Origin: Trileptium ribeirensis
Lineage: Eukaryota; Nematoda; Enoplea; Enoplida; Thoracostomopsidae
Assembly (NCBI GenBank): GCA_030248225.1
Contig: JASANE010028255.1
Location: forward strand, 62,001-126,000
Direction of reading: 5' to 3'
Length of the DNA: 64,000 nucleotides
Part shown: in pieces, positions 1-11,850 of the stretch
Numbering within the stretch: the stretch's first letter is position 1
Layout of the letters: each line of letters opens with the position of its first letter
Program-made: the position numbers and the translations under genes
The notes under the pieces: model-generated
The model's database searches: none
What the model was told of the DNA's origin: nothing
What the model saw: the letters and a program-made list of their open reading frames with translations, nothing else

Positions 1-3000
1 TGACTGAGGATACTGAACCTCATGTGCATGTTAGTAGTATTGTAAACAAGCCTGAGGCTGTCGCTAGAAGTGTTCGAAGGTGTTCACACATCTAAACATG
101 GAAGCTTTGATACTATTACCATAATTGGCACTTGTCAAATTCATTTTGGATTACAGTGCAGTGATGTTTGTGGAGGCCGTGTACGGTACGTGATATACAA
201 CTAATCGAGCAAGCTCAGAGGCGCTTTAAGAAAATACTACCGGGTTCTCGATTACTGCATCACAAAAAACACCATTTAGTAGATAACTTAAATTTTCTGA
301 AAAACAACGTCTTCGTTTTGATCTAATATTGATAAATTTCAAATAGCACATTGTAGGGTTGATTTTGGCTTTAAAAATATATATATCTGAAACTCGAGGT
401 CATAGCTACAAGCTTCCCTATTGCACGGTGCAACACATAAATGCTGCTAAAATCTTTTTGCGACGAGAGCAATTAGGTAGCTAAAATAATTTATCATCCG
501 TTGTTGTTAATTCGCCTAGGCTATCAGTAATTAAAACAGGAATTCATGACTTAACTTCAGATCGCGAATGAATACGACAGTTATTCTATCTTTGTTGAAA
601 TAAACGACCGCAGAAATCCATGAACTGTTAGCAGGACTACCACCTGTGGTTTATCTAACCCAAGTAGAAATTTTGACTCAAAATCTGAGGAAAAAGTTGA
701 AACGCGCGAACGCATTTTAACAAACATATGACGAACGCACGGCGATTTTTTATCTTTTTATACTCGAGCTAACAAAAACAGGAAATCGAAAAATAACCTT
801 TTGCAACTTCATTCATAAACTCTTTTAAAGTTTGTAAACATTGTGACATGACGCGAAACATTTTCGAAATATATCGATAAAACAAAATTTTGAACTAGGA
901 AAGTAAGCGAAACGAATAGGTTGCTTAGGTTCAGTAAGCAGTGGATCATTGTAATTGCCCATGTCAACTTTAGGGGCCGGACGTTATAACATTAGAAACA
1001 AGAATAGCTTAGAGCGGGGGGATACGGGGGGGCAGCCCCCGACTTAGGCTTTGTGCATGATTCACATAGGGACCTTAGCTTAGGCTAAGACTTCGGCTTA
1101 GTATATCGAGAAAAGCATGGCATGCATTATAAAGTTGACATGGGCCATTTTAATTATACAAGCAATCAAACACTATATCTACCACACAGTACACGAAAAT
1201 AGGTTATCAATAGGTCCTGAATTACCACGGCGTACATGGATTTATAGTTATTTTCGAAGAATATCAACGGCGCACACACTGGTTCCTTTGTTGCTTCAAT
1301 GTATTTGGCCGGTAGGGTTAAATTTGAAACACTAAAACTTAGGTGTAACGTAATCGACCTATTTTCGTTTCCTTTATCAATCCCAGCTTGATGCAAAACC
1401 GATCGCAAACATCGGCGCAAGCCCTACCTGATCCTGCTACACCAACAGTAGCTGCTCCAGCACCGATAAATTTTGCCGCAGAATCGATGTCATGGTTCGA
1501 AGAAGAAGTTTGTATAGCTCGTGCTCCATGAGGCTAGAAAATAAGATACAAAAGGCTGTTGCAGAATGTTTCTACCTTACATGGACAAATAAAAATTCGC
1601 TGTTTTCATAAAAGCGATATCGCACAAAAGACAACCCTAACGTTCCGCTAAAATAAAAAATGTTAACGCAATTCCGTACCAAAATCAATAAGTGATTCAG
1701 ATAGTAGCGGCCAAAAATAAGTGCATTCGAAAGCGATCGAAATAACTCGCAATTCATCGAACATAGATGAAAATTAATAAATTTGAAATATATTTAAGTG
1801 CGCTAAACTCTATATCGATCGAAATTTGGTTTAATCGAAATAGAAATTTCGATCGATTATTTTGGTAGTGGCTGTATTTTCTGACCTAAGTATGCAGCGA
1901 CGATATAAGAAGCTGCTTTGCTTCTAAAATAATAAATTCATATTATGCAGAACTTTAGACGTAGTCCGGTAAACCAGTGAAATAACAAAACATATTACCC
2001 CACCATGGCTAACAACTTCAACATCCAGAACCTGTCCTATACGTTCACCTTATTCATTCACTTGTACAGTAGATGATCACCCACATGTCGAATAAACCGA
2101 GCTACGCTAATAATCAAGTTATTTCAGAGTGCTGAGAAAATCTTTAAAGGTTCAGCCAATAAATTCAGAAATCAAAATTAACCGTCGATCATCCGCATGT
2201 ATAGTTATAGAAGTTTCCGCAAGAATAAGAATATCTATAAACTCTTGTTGGGTTGAAAAAACAATGTTGTTCCCTGCCAACATCTTACCGGTTTTTGACA
2301 TAATATGATTCAAATAAGACCTTAACAACTAATGTAAAGGCGACATGGCGAAAATAGAATCAGCAACGAAAGGTTGAACAAGTTTCGCGGGGTTAAATGT
2401 AAAATCCTTGCGTTTTAGCAAAATCCGCATTAAGCCTTGCCGTGTTCTATGCGAACATCATAACCAAAACTTTGAAAGCCCGGATTTTAAAATCGCCAAA
2501 ATTTGAGCGCTGAACATGTATCATATTTTATTCATATGACAATCGTAGACTCTATGCTAAACGTATAACAACCCGATGTGCCATATGGTCGTTGGTCGAC
2601 ACCTCCACGAGTCCTATGTTGTACCGACTAATTCAAAACGTCGTATTTACAGTTATACAGAATCATTTGCTTGATGATTTGGGGCCTATGGCTATGACTA
2701 AACATTCAACATTAATAGCGCTCTTATAAACCAGTATGCCATGGATAACTTTCACAAAAGTGCAGTTTTAGCCCTGGGGTCCGAACTTAGAACTTTGTGT
2801 GATCTCTGCTGAAAACTAACTCTGTCAAACCCAGACAAAAATATAGCTGTCATTTACTAACGATAATGTACTTAACATTTTACGTTTTCCTAACAAACGA
2901 GTAAAAAACAAGCAACAACGGTACCTGAGCAATTGAAAAACCAGAACTGGTTGGGCGTAAAGCACTGGCAAATCTCTGAAATTGCAACGAAAACAATACA

Positions 3001-6000
3001 TTATTATAGCTTGATCTAGCAATGTAGCCTGACGATAGCTTATACAGTGGATTTAACACAAGCCACATGTTACTTCGTCCTAAGTTGGGTTAAAGTGCAA
3101 CGATCAAATTAGACCAAAGCCTTAGCGGATTAGCTCCATAATAAATAGTTGAGACACATTAATATCATAGTATGCAGCGTCGTGTTGAATTAAAAGTTTA
3201 ACTGTGCAGCTTATATTGAACCATTATATTATGTAACATAATATTATATTACGTTTCGGATCATCACGTTTAAAAGCACAGGTCACACATTTGGTCGAAA
3301 TTGTCTGTGTTATAACGAACATTAGTTTGGTGCGCTAGTACGGAGGGAATACGTTGAACTGTAATTAGTTTATGGAATATACCCGACTTATTCTAAACAC
3401 AGTTAATGGCTAGTATTTCGCGAGAGTGTGGCTTCATCTAAAGTTGTGATGTGTAATCAGCTGCGGCAGGCATTATGTATGATGCACATACCACCCTAAA
3501 ACCTCTGGAACCCGGAAAGCCTTTTAATGCTGGCGTTATTAGAGTTAGGAAACACCATTGAAAGCAATAATGTATAATCAAACAACTGGAAACAGACTAT
3601 ATTCTGCAAATCGAGTTTCATCACTTAAACACGTTAAAAAGAGTGGAAAGTCATGAAATATTCGCGCGGAATTCTAGATAACTAAACCATTTTCAGAGTA
3701 CCGAAAAGCTAATTTATAGAACTTTCTGTAATACATAACTAAGAAACTGAATATAGAATATATGCTGAAATCAAGCTGATCGAGCCTTGAAGTCGTGGAA
3801 AACATCTGAGAAGGCATGAAACATTCACGCTAGGTTTTAAATAGTCAAACCATCGTGTCTGGCATACCAAAACCAATTATATAGATCATTGTTGATGTCA
3901 TATACGCAAAACATAACCGAACAACAGAATACTTTTACGATGGCCTCTGTCGCGAGATAGTGCTACGAAAGACATTTACCCCCATGGCCAGATTTGGAAA
4001 ATACTTAAAAACCAACTTTTTATCATTTTGACTCGGAAAACGTGGTCGGAGCTCTTACAACGTATCGCCATTGTTTTGCGATCCACTAAAGAAATTTATA
4101 GAAATAAATGCTTTCGATGATGGGTTACTAGTTATACCGGAAGCAAAAAAATTAACGATTTCCCACTAGCGATCTGCGTTGAAGCCCATCTTGCTTTAAT
4201 ATTATACATATCCTGGTTTTTACAAGAAGTGTTGCAGTATTAAAATTTCATCTAAATATTAATGTTTAAGAAAAAAGCAGGATCACAATGTTCATATATA
4301 AAATTGTTCCATATTATTGCCAGAACTGTATAACAATGACGTATTAACTATACTAGGGACTTTTCGAGGCCAGGTTTTTCAATTATGAATGTGTCCTGCA
4401 ATACAGGAAACCATCACAATACCGCTCCATATACATTATATAGTTACGTAGAGTGTAACCTGCTCTATAAGAAGCACATGAAGACCCATATATTTTCATT
4501 CGTTACGGAGATATGGTCAGGGATTTATGAAAATGGACGCTGCGGCTAGACTGGGCTTGATTACGATGTCACTAGGTCTGTACCTTTATACCCTTCAGAA
4601 AATTGGTGTATATACATACAACTTGTAACGATAGTACTAAGCTTTTCATTCGCTGAAACTTTTGCCATCGGACATGAACCGCCCCCCTGGTTTCGAACCG
4701 GCGGCACCCGATTTTGCCGTGGGGAGGCAGTTGCGAATAGGAAAACGGCAAAATAAAAGGTTCCTGATGGAGAGAAAAAGCGATTATGAAGCAAATTAGG
4801 AAAAAATCTGCGAAATTTTTGGCTTTAGGACGCAATTATTATAAAAAATTTTGATCAAATTTTATATACTTTGGTGGTGGTTTTACCGAGTGGAAACAAA
4901 ATATTTGCCATGAGACGATGAACCGGGGATGCCCCAAAATTTTTCCAGGGGGCACGAACCGGCGACACTTGAAAGTGCCAGGGCACCCACTACCCCCAAT
5001 TTGGATAGCCCCGCAATAAGCACACGTTTGTATACAGATCAATATGTGCATCAATAATAAGCTCCCATACCGATTCCTTTCGACATCCGCGCCGAAGGCT
5101 CGCAAAAAAATTTAGTAATATGAGCTAAAAGCACGAAATAATTGTAAATGCTGAAGGAACAAGCGCATAGTCGACCTCACAGAATAAGGGACGAACTTTG
5201 TCACGAGACGAGAATAAAGCCCTAGATTTTCGTCTTACTGACCTGTCCATAGTAAGAGGTAGCGTTTCTTGTGCGAATAAGCCATCTATTTCTATCTGCA
5301 AATCTATCCATGATTTTTCCTTACGGAATTAAAAAATCCCTGAGATTTCCGCTGCGGTGCTAAACATGCCTAAAATTACAGACACTCGTCAGATTACGAT
5401 ATATAGTATAATTATTTATCACGGGTCAGTAATTCATTGTAGATTCTATCCTCCAGTTTCTAGTCTTCCAATTCAGCGAGAAGTCACCTCAGCTCGGATT
5501 GAGGAAACCGAGTTTATCACCCCCGGTTCACGCGCATTGTAATATTTTTGGAAAAAACCGTCGATTTCCAGGACAACGCATGGCGGAATAACTGCTCATA
5601 TCATAGACAACGTTAGCCGTACAGTAATCGAACGCTTCTCTAATTCAGTTTGCGAAGTGCTAGTTTATGGACTAATCCAGCGCAAAACTGGTTTGCTTAG
5701 TTTATCACTCTCCAAGTTGCCAAAATAAGCGGAGGCGGTAGAACGCATGAAACAAAATATTTAGCGCCTAAAAATGAAAAGTGGACAATATTCACCATCC
5801 GAGACTTCAATATCCCATGTGTATATTGGAAAACAGCAGCAGCAGGCCTCCAAGTTGCGACGAAGCGATGCAATTTAAATATTTATACAGCGTCGTGAAC
5901 TCTGTTTTTATGGTTCAACTGGTTTCCAACCAAAGAGTGGCAACAACATTCTTAACCTCGTCTACTGCAATAATGATATACGTAATTGCGAGCATCGATA

Positions 6001-6190
6001 TCACTCCAACGGCTGTTTCTGTCGACCAGTATACCAGTCGACAAGCGCTGAAAATGTAGTAGACGCTGATTCACATGTTGACGATCATAATATCTTCTGT
6101 AACGTGGAAGGGAGATTAATTCGTTATATGTCTGGAAAATTTTGTAAAGCCACGTCTCAAACACTAGCGCAACTGAAACAGATAGAATTC
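1..6190. other. AT-rich region without recognisable genes
   Basis: Six kilobases of AT-rich sequence with only short, unrelated open frames (all under about 95 codons) and no recognisable domain. There is a G-run/C-run patch near 1,010-1,045. The tRNA-like repeat pair near 4.64-5.03 kb is listed separately. I see no RNA gene, terminal repeats or coding exon that I can support. Introns or regulatory DNA of a distant gene cannot be excluded. Confidence 0.6.
4640..5030 (-). repeat. Pair of tRNA-like (SINE-type) repeat units
   Basis: Two diverged units, about 4,645-4,760 and 4,890-5,025, share ordered blocks: GAAAC, TTGCCAT, ATGAACCG, and CGAACCGGCG followed by CAC. On the minus strand each contains a B-box-like GCCGGTTCG. 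The 5,025-4,945 unit also has a weak A-box-like TATCCAAATTGG at a tRNA-like distance. This suggests an RNA polymerase III, tRNA-derived SINE with two old copies about 240 bp apart. No clear cloverleaf or A-rich tail is visible, so the call is tentative. Confidence 0.35.
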
Positions 6191-6734
6191 AAAGCAGAAT
6201 AAACCAAAGGACGTGGCGAAAATGTGTGCTGGCTTTACTAAACACACAAGCTACGCAGTGCAGAAAAACCCTGAGGGAACATGGTTTCTATGTAATATGC
6301 CCGGAGTTTTCAATCTGCTGTCGAGTTCGCTCGCGTGGGAAACCTCACGTACAACCCTGGAGAAACGTACTTCCTATTACCGTGGATGGCAGGAGGGTGC
6401 AATCTACCGGGAGAAAACAGCATCAGCAAAAGTCCAAGCCCACCTCGCGCTTGTCAGCGATGATAACGACGACGAGCAAAGTGACGTTTGACTAAATTTT
6501 CGCTTTGCTCGTGCTTTGCCTGCCAGACTGGCGCAAGCGGGTGACGCACGCCCCGCCGGCGCGGTGCGGCAAAAGAAGCAAAAGGCCCCTGGGAAAAGGA
6601 AGGCGATTTCGACGTAAGAAGAAACCGACCCAACCCCCCTCCGGACGACGGAGCAGTCCAGGCACAGCCAAACCTACACACCTTCTTAAACAACTACACG
6701 GCTAGGCGCCCACGAGGGCCAATCTTGAATTTTT

Positions 6735-7725
6735 TAGTCATGCAGAGCTGGATAGATCGATGCTATCGATTCTTATGGAGCGACAAGCGCGGGCCTAAGC
6801 CACGCCAGATGGAAACCGAGGGGAATAAGATGCAAGATACACACAACGCGCTAAACATACGTAACATCCAATGAAAAGTGGAGAAACGATGCCTGGGATG
6901 AATTAGTCACGTCTTCCGCATGGAGGATTGTCGGCAAAAGAAAGCAGCAATTCTAGGATGGTTCAGCACGCTCGAGCCTCTCCGCAAAGCCTCGGGCAAA
7001 AAAGGAAAACTATATTATTTTGGAAACGTCTGCAAAAAGGAGGCGGGAATCGTTTGGACAGACATTAGAAGAATAGCTCATAATCGAACGCAATCGAAGA
7101 AAATCGTCAACGATAGAATGGTCCAGTTGGACAAATGGGAGCGACTAAACGGGAAGATCTCGCAGGGCGACAGACAACTGCAGAGAAACGTCTCATCCCA
7201 AGCGGTAGCCAACCTGCAATGAAAATGGGAAGGATGCGGGAAAGTATGTAAGAGTAAAGCAGGACTTGCTGTTCACCAGCGGCGGATACATGATATAGCG
7301 AATATCGAAAATCATTCACTTGTGACAAATGCCAAACGGAGTTCAAATCGGAAAACACGATGACTAATCACAAGAAGCCATGCACCGGGACGAGAGCAGC
7401 GGACCCCAGGCATAGAAGATGCGAGTCCTGTGGTCACGACATTTTGAAAGCGAACATTGCGAGGCATCGCCGAGCCTGCACGTCAAGGGTGGGCCGGGGT
7501 GGACCAAAAGGAACCGGAGCCATGGCCGAGGCCCAGGTGTATCGACCGGGCTCTAGTGACTGCCCGGACTGCGGAAAACAACAATCCAAAACCAATATGG
7601 CACGACATCGGCGAAAATGCCAGGACCGGCAAGCGTGGGAGGGTGATGGTTCCGCGGAGCCGAATACCCAATGATGATGATGACGATGACTCAATTTTCC
7701 AGGAGTTGCCAAAATTCGGGCTAGG
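6735..7725 (+). pseudogene. LINE fragment D1: RT C-terminal region plus zinc fingers
   Basis: The 5'-truncated end of a non-LTR retrotransposon ORF. Translation from about 6,745 gives a DRCYRFLWSDK block and then EKRCLGWISHVFRMED, the typical region after the reverse transcriptase of APE-type LINEs. It is followed by Cys/His fingers: a degenerate one near 7,230-7,290 (CGKVCKSKAGLAVHQRRIH), one at 7,321-7,383 with C-x2-C and H-x4-C, and two more in the open frame to 7,674 (CESCGHDILKANIARHRRAC and CPDCGKQQSKTNMARHRRKC). At least one in-frame stop (7,220-7,222) and frame changes break it. A run of GAT/GAC codons follows at 7,672-7,690. The fingers probably bind nucleic acid. It is a dead copy; the family name is unresolved. 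Confidence 0.7.
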
Positions 7726-7904
7726 GCCTCACTAAATTCCAGAATTTTCCAAGGCGTTTACTTCTTTTCTGTCTTACAATGTATGAACACGCTACTACGC
7801 AAACACTTGTTGCAGACGATTTTTTTGTAAATCAGACAAACGAAGACAGCCTCTTATCGAGATGGAAACCAGTAGCATGAACATGCTGGTTGTCCGCGAC
7901 GTTT

Positions 7905-8560
7905 TGGGATCAAATCCATCCGCTGGAATATCGAAAAACGGGCTCTAGAGAGAATCGGCCATGTTCTACGAATTGATGATGCAAGACAAAACAAAGCAAC
8001 GATACTCGAATAGTATGTCGTACTGAAACCCATTGCGAAAGTGAAGGGTAGGAAGAGAAAACCATACGGTACGCTTCCTTATGGGCAAGGATCCATTTGA
8101 CGGGCGTGGCTCGGTTGCCGGGCGACCGCCATAAATGGAAAAAGATCATACCCGCCAGAATGGAATATCTCCACAAATGGAAACAGGGCCGAAGAAACAA
8201 ATCACGAGACCATCGTCGTCATCGCAGCCAAGCTCCGGGTACCAGTACCGAGGACGAGCTAAAGTGTGAAGTTGCAGGTTGTGGGAAGGAGTGCCAGAGC
8301 AAGGCGGGTTTGGTGGCACCAAGGCAGGATGCACTGTGTAGCGCGTACAGCAAGGCGTTCGAGTGCCCGGTATGAAAAGAAGTCCTTCAGACCGAAAGTT
8401 CCCTACATAACCATAAAAATCGTGCGGCGGAACGAAATGCGACGAAACGACACTGCGAGAAATGCGGAAAGGAAATATTCTAAAACAAAGACCGCTAGCC
8501 ACAGAGCATCATGCATGGTCGCCGATGATCAGTAGAGTCTGCCATCTGAGCGTCCAACAG
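7905..8560 (+). pseudogene. LINE fragment D2: second copy of the same 3' end
   Basis: A second truncated copy of the same LINE 3' end as 6,735-7,725, in the same orientation. The block IKSIRWNIEKRALERIGHV near 7,910-7,970 aligns with IEKR...HVFRMED of the first copy. A C-x4-C finger start (CEVAGCGKECQSKAGL, about 8,263-8,310) and a later CEKCGKEI finger follow in different frames. It carries stops and frameshifts throughout. Two 3' ends of one family in tandem suggest independent 5'-truncated insertions or a local duplication. Confidence 0.6.
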
Positions 8561-9311
8561 GCGAGGGTATACACCCAGGAGTGGAAGACGAGCACAAACT
8601 GCGGCTAGATCACCGAAGCCGCTAATACGGCACGGCATTTACGAGGGTGTGAGGATAAGTAACCGAAGGTGGAATATGCTGCTCCTGGGGCGCACGATCA
8701 ATGGATCAGCTAGTGTGCGATAAACCACGACAAAAAGTCCGACCTCCCCCGTGTTAGTGGTGGATAGCGGGTGACAAACCACAATAAAAAGTCAACTGCT
8801 GCCTTGTAGTCAATTCGAATTGGACCCCTAAGGCTAGGGCCACCGCTTACAACAGGTGGTTATGGACTCAGAAATCCACGTTAAACTTCCGGAAGCCTCA
8901 ATGAAAGGTCACAAATAAAAAATATACTCTGCTACCGCGCTCTGGGTAGACGACACGCGTCGCTGCCCTGCCGTCGGCGACGTGAAAAATGGGCTAACGG
9001 CAACTAAACACATCAAATTATGCAAGGAGACGAGCAGCATTGCCGTGTGAAGCCAGGTTACAGTGAACTTCTTTGTCGATCACTTACTGCACGTAATGTC
9101 GAGATAGCCGCGCTCTCTGAACTGCGAATTCCCGGAAACAGCAAACTAACATGAGCTAACCCGACGCTGAATACGACCTTCTGTTCTCGGGATCCTAGAA
9201 AGGCGGCCAACAGGGAGTAGATTTTGCGATAAGGAAGGACAGACTAGATGCCGTGATGCCCTGGAATCCGTTCAATTCACGACTAGCATACGTAAGTATT
9301 CGCTCAAAACC

Positions 9312-10019
9312 ATGCAACCTATCTATTGTTGTGGCCTATGCACCCACAGATGCGGAGACAAGGACGATTTCGCGGAAGGACTCAATCATCTAATAGCCTC
9401 CATCCCCGCAAGAGACATCCTCCTGGTGTGTGGTGATTTCAATGCGCAAGAGGGACCGCGCGAAAACAATGTCCGAGGCCCTTTCGCTCACGGTACTCGA
9501 ACTGACAACGGCATCAGACTGATCACCATCGCAGAATTCCATGAATTGTTTTTCGCCCACACCAATTTCAAGCATCCTGCAAAGCAACAGCACACGTGGC
9601 GATCCCCCAGCGAGCGCTATTTTCAGCTTGATCATGTCATCCGAAAAAATGGAAGTCTGCTAAGGGACTGCAGGGCCGTTTGGGGGAACCTGCTTCCATG
9701 TGACCTTGGCATGATACGGCTACAGCTACACATAAAGCTAGACGCCAATCATTTCAAGCGTAGAGCTCGTCTAACCGACGCCAGCTGTACACGGGACAAT
9801 AGCATCGCAGAAAAGTTCTGCACCTCAGTTCCGCCATGGTCTTGTGTTTCTGACTGCACTATTGCAGCCCTGCTGGAAGTTGCACCGAAGCCGAGACCGA
9901 AGAAACGGGATCAATGGCTAGACGCGCCAACAATAGAGAAAGCCGAGCTGCTTAGTCATGCTGCAAGGAAAACTCGATGTTTTCTCAGGTCCAGCTTGCA
10001 CCACAGCATCAGAGTCTAA
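9312..10019 (+). pseudogene. LINE A endonuclease, C-terminal part
   Basis: An open frame of 235 codons. It shows LLVCGDFNAQEG (the conserved GDFN block of the APE/exonuclease-endonuclease-phosphatase fold) at about residues 37-48 and FQLDHVI, the counterpart of the S/QDH-V block, near residues 106-112. The N-terminal catalytic part of the domain lies in another frame upstream, so a frameshift near 9,350 breaks the protein. The enzyme normally nicks target DNA to prime reverse transcription. The frame closes at 10,019, before the RT frame opens, so at least one more break separates EN from RT. Confidence 0.75.
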
Positions 10020-10279
10020 GGATGAGAAGCTCAAGGCACTTGCCAACCAGACGAAGCAGCCATGGTTCATGGCCACTGCAGGGTCTACCAGCTAATCAGA
10101 CAAGGTGTACAGCCGCAGAATCCCATGCGTGTTATGATACGCGACAGCACGGGTAAGAGTCTGGTATCCGAATACGCGCAAGTCAATCGTTGGAGAGAGC
10201 ATTTCGACGAACTCTTGACTAAATGTCCCCCAGCAGAACCGCTAAATTATGACGACCTTCCCTTGAAGGATTTTTACGA

Positions 10280-11137
10280 ATGCGCGTCGATCACTCGGTA
10301 CCAACGCGTAACGAAGTTCACAAAGCGGTAAAAGATCTTCGCAGCGAGAAAGCAGCCGGAGAGGACGGCATTCCGCCGGAAGGCTATAAGATCTCAAGGG
10401 ACCTCTTTGATACGCTGCACGCCACAATCTTCGACGTATGGGCCAAAAAGGTCATTCTAGAGAAATGGCGTACCGCCATCGTCATTCCATTCCACAAGAA
10501 GGGTGACAAGTCCATCTGCTGCAACTATCGAGGTATATCGCTGTTGAATAATGCTTTCAAAGTGCTGGAAGCAGTAATCTGTAATAAATTCAAGGGACAC
10601 CGGGAACGATTTGAGCGGGAGCGACAGTGCGGTTTTCGACCCGATCGCAGCACAATCGACCAGATACTGACCATGAGGATCATGCTCCAGAATCTTCATG
10701 AATATCGGAGACCAGTTGCAGTGGGTGTCGTTGATTTCAAAGCTGCGTTCGACTCAGTTCACCGAGAATCGCTGTACAAGATCTTGGAGACGGTCTTCGT
10801 GCCGGCCAAGATCGTATCCCTAATCAAGTCGCTGTATGAACCATTTTACTACCGCGTGCGAATAAATGACACGTTATCTGAACGCTTTGAGGTCAGGTCT
10901 GGAGTGAGACAAGGCTCAATCTTGTTCCCCATCCTCTTCAACTACGCAATTGCATGGGTGATGGAGACTGCCCTGGCTAACGACGACGGTGTTATTTTCG
11001 ACACAAATGGCATTAAGTTCACAGATGCCGCTTATGCCGACGACATAGCCGCACCCTCAGTAAACGAACTACAAGATGTGCTCAATCGAATCGACACAGC
11101 TGCAAGAGGACCATCAGCTCCCAGAAGACCAAGATAA
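10280..11137 (+). CDS. LINE A reverse transcriptase domain
   Basis: 285 codons covering most RT blocks: LRSEKAAGEDGIPPEGYK (block 0-1), FHKKGDKSICCNYRGISLL (block 2), FRPDRSTIDQI, VDFKAAFDSVHRESLY with the first catalytic Asp, SGVRQGSILFPILFNYAI, and AYADDIA carrying the catalytic Asp pair. The domain itself is undamaged by stops, but the frame ends just after the thumb start. The rest of the protein continues in the next frame from about 11,137. Without an intact endonuclease upstream this copy should not move by itself. Confidence 0.8.
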   Translation: MRVDHSVPTRNEVHKAVKDLRSEKAAGEDGIPPEGYKISRDLFDTLHATIFDVWAKKVILEKWRTAIVIPFHKKGDKSICCNYRGISLLNNAFKVLEAVICNKFKGHRERFERERQCGFRPDRSTIDQILTMRIMLQNLHEYRRPVAVGVVDFKAAFDSVHRESLYKILETVFVPAKIVSLIKSLYEPFYYRVRINDTLSERFEVRSGVRQGSILFPILFNYAIAWVMETALANDDGVIFDTNGIKFTDAAYADDIAAPSVNELQDVLNRIDTAARGPSAPRRPR

Positions 11138-11808
11138 TGACCTGCTGCATCGAGAGACATCAAGACAGCTTACTGAACGGTTCTGTGCTGGAATATGTCG
11201 AACAATTCTGTTACCGGGGCAGCACTTTTACGGGATCAGGGGCTTGCGACACCGATATTAAAAACCGCATAAACCGTGCCAGGTCAGCCTTTGCGGACCT
11301 ACGGCATGTGTGCAAATCGGTAGATCTGTCTGTGCCCACGAAAGTTCAGATATATAATACTGCCATTCGACCGATTCTGTTCTACGCCTGTGGTACATGG
11401 ACAGCGAAGTCAGCTATTCAACAGCATATAAACACGTTCGAGAACTTCTGTCGACGCCGGATTATATGCGCAACAAAGTTCGATCACAGCAGGAATGAAG
11501 ACCTTCGTCGAAGAGCTGGACACGAAACCGAGATGTCGACATTGCTGATGAGGGAGTATTTGCGGTTGCTCGGCCATGTTCTGAGGATATCCGACAACAG
11601 GATCCCGAAGTCCACTGGCCAAAGCAACGCCACCAAACGCATGGACCCGTACGCGCGGAACATCTCAAGAGACCTGGCGACGTCAAACAGTCAACGATTG
11701 CCACCAGTATTTTCGACACGTGCCGCTACGCCAATGGCAATACCCGATGTCGCATATCGAACCAAGTACAGTGAACAGAGAAGAGTGGCGACGAGTGATA
11801 AGCATTGA
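11137..11808 (+). pseudogene. LINE A post-RT C-terminal region
   Basis: 223 codons continuing LINE A after a frame change. VEQFCYRGSTFTGSGACDTD, INRARSAFADLRHVCKS and ILFYACGTWTAK match the conserved region after the RT thumb of APE-type LINEs. The NTFENFCRRRI ... LRLLGHVLRI segment matches the usual C-terminal block. The frame runs to a stop at 11,806-11,808. A zinc-finger tail like that in the D1/D2 fragments is not seen, so LINE A is a different family. Confidence 0.7.
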
Positions 11809-11850
11809 GGCCCCCCACAACCGTGGGGCCAGGTGAATACCAGGTGATAT

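Larger units (their letters stand above)
9010..11850 (+). mobile_element. LINE A: APE-type non-LTR retrotransposon (RTE-like), broken
   Basis: A nearly complete but frameshifted LINE with APE endonuclease (about 9,060-9,800), reverse transcriptase (10,280-11,130) and the post-RT region (11,137-11,808). The endonuclease start is visible at 9,060-9,350 as GVDFAIRKDRLDAVMPWNP and YAPTDA, outside the long open frames. A short direct repeat (ACAAACCACAATAAAAAGTC and a variant, near 8,720 and 8,772) lies just upstream. I cannot place the 5' end, poly(A)/3' tail or target duplication. RT motifs resemble the RTE-like 'endonuclease-reverse transcriptase' proteins common in flatworms, but the clade needs a tree. 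Confidence 0.8.

Noticed and set aside
6505..6705. Arg/Lys-rich 66-codon frame suggesting an ORF1 or histone-like protein
   Set aside because: Overlaps an equally open minus frame in a GC-rich patch; no domain and no continuity with the LINE fragment at 6,735.
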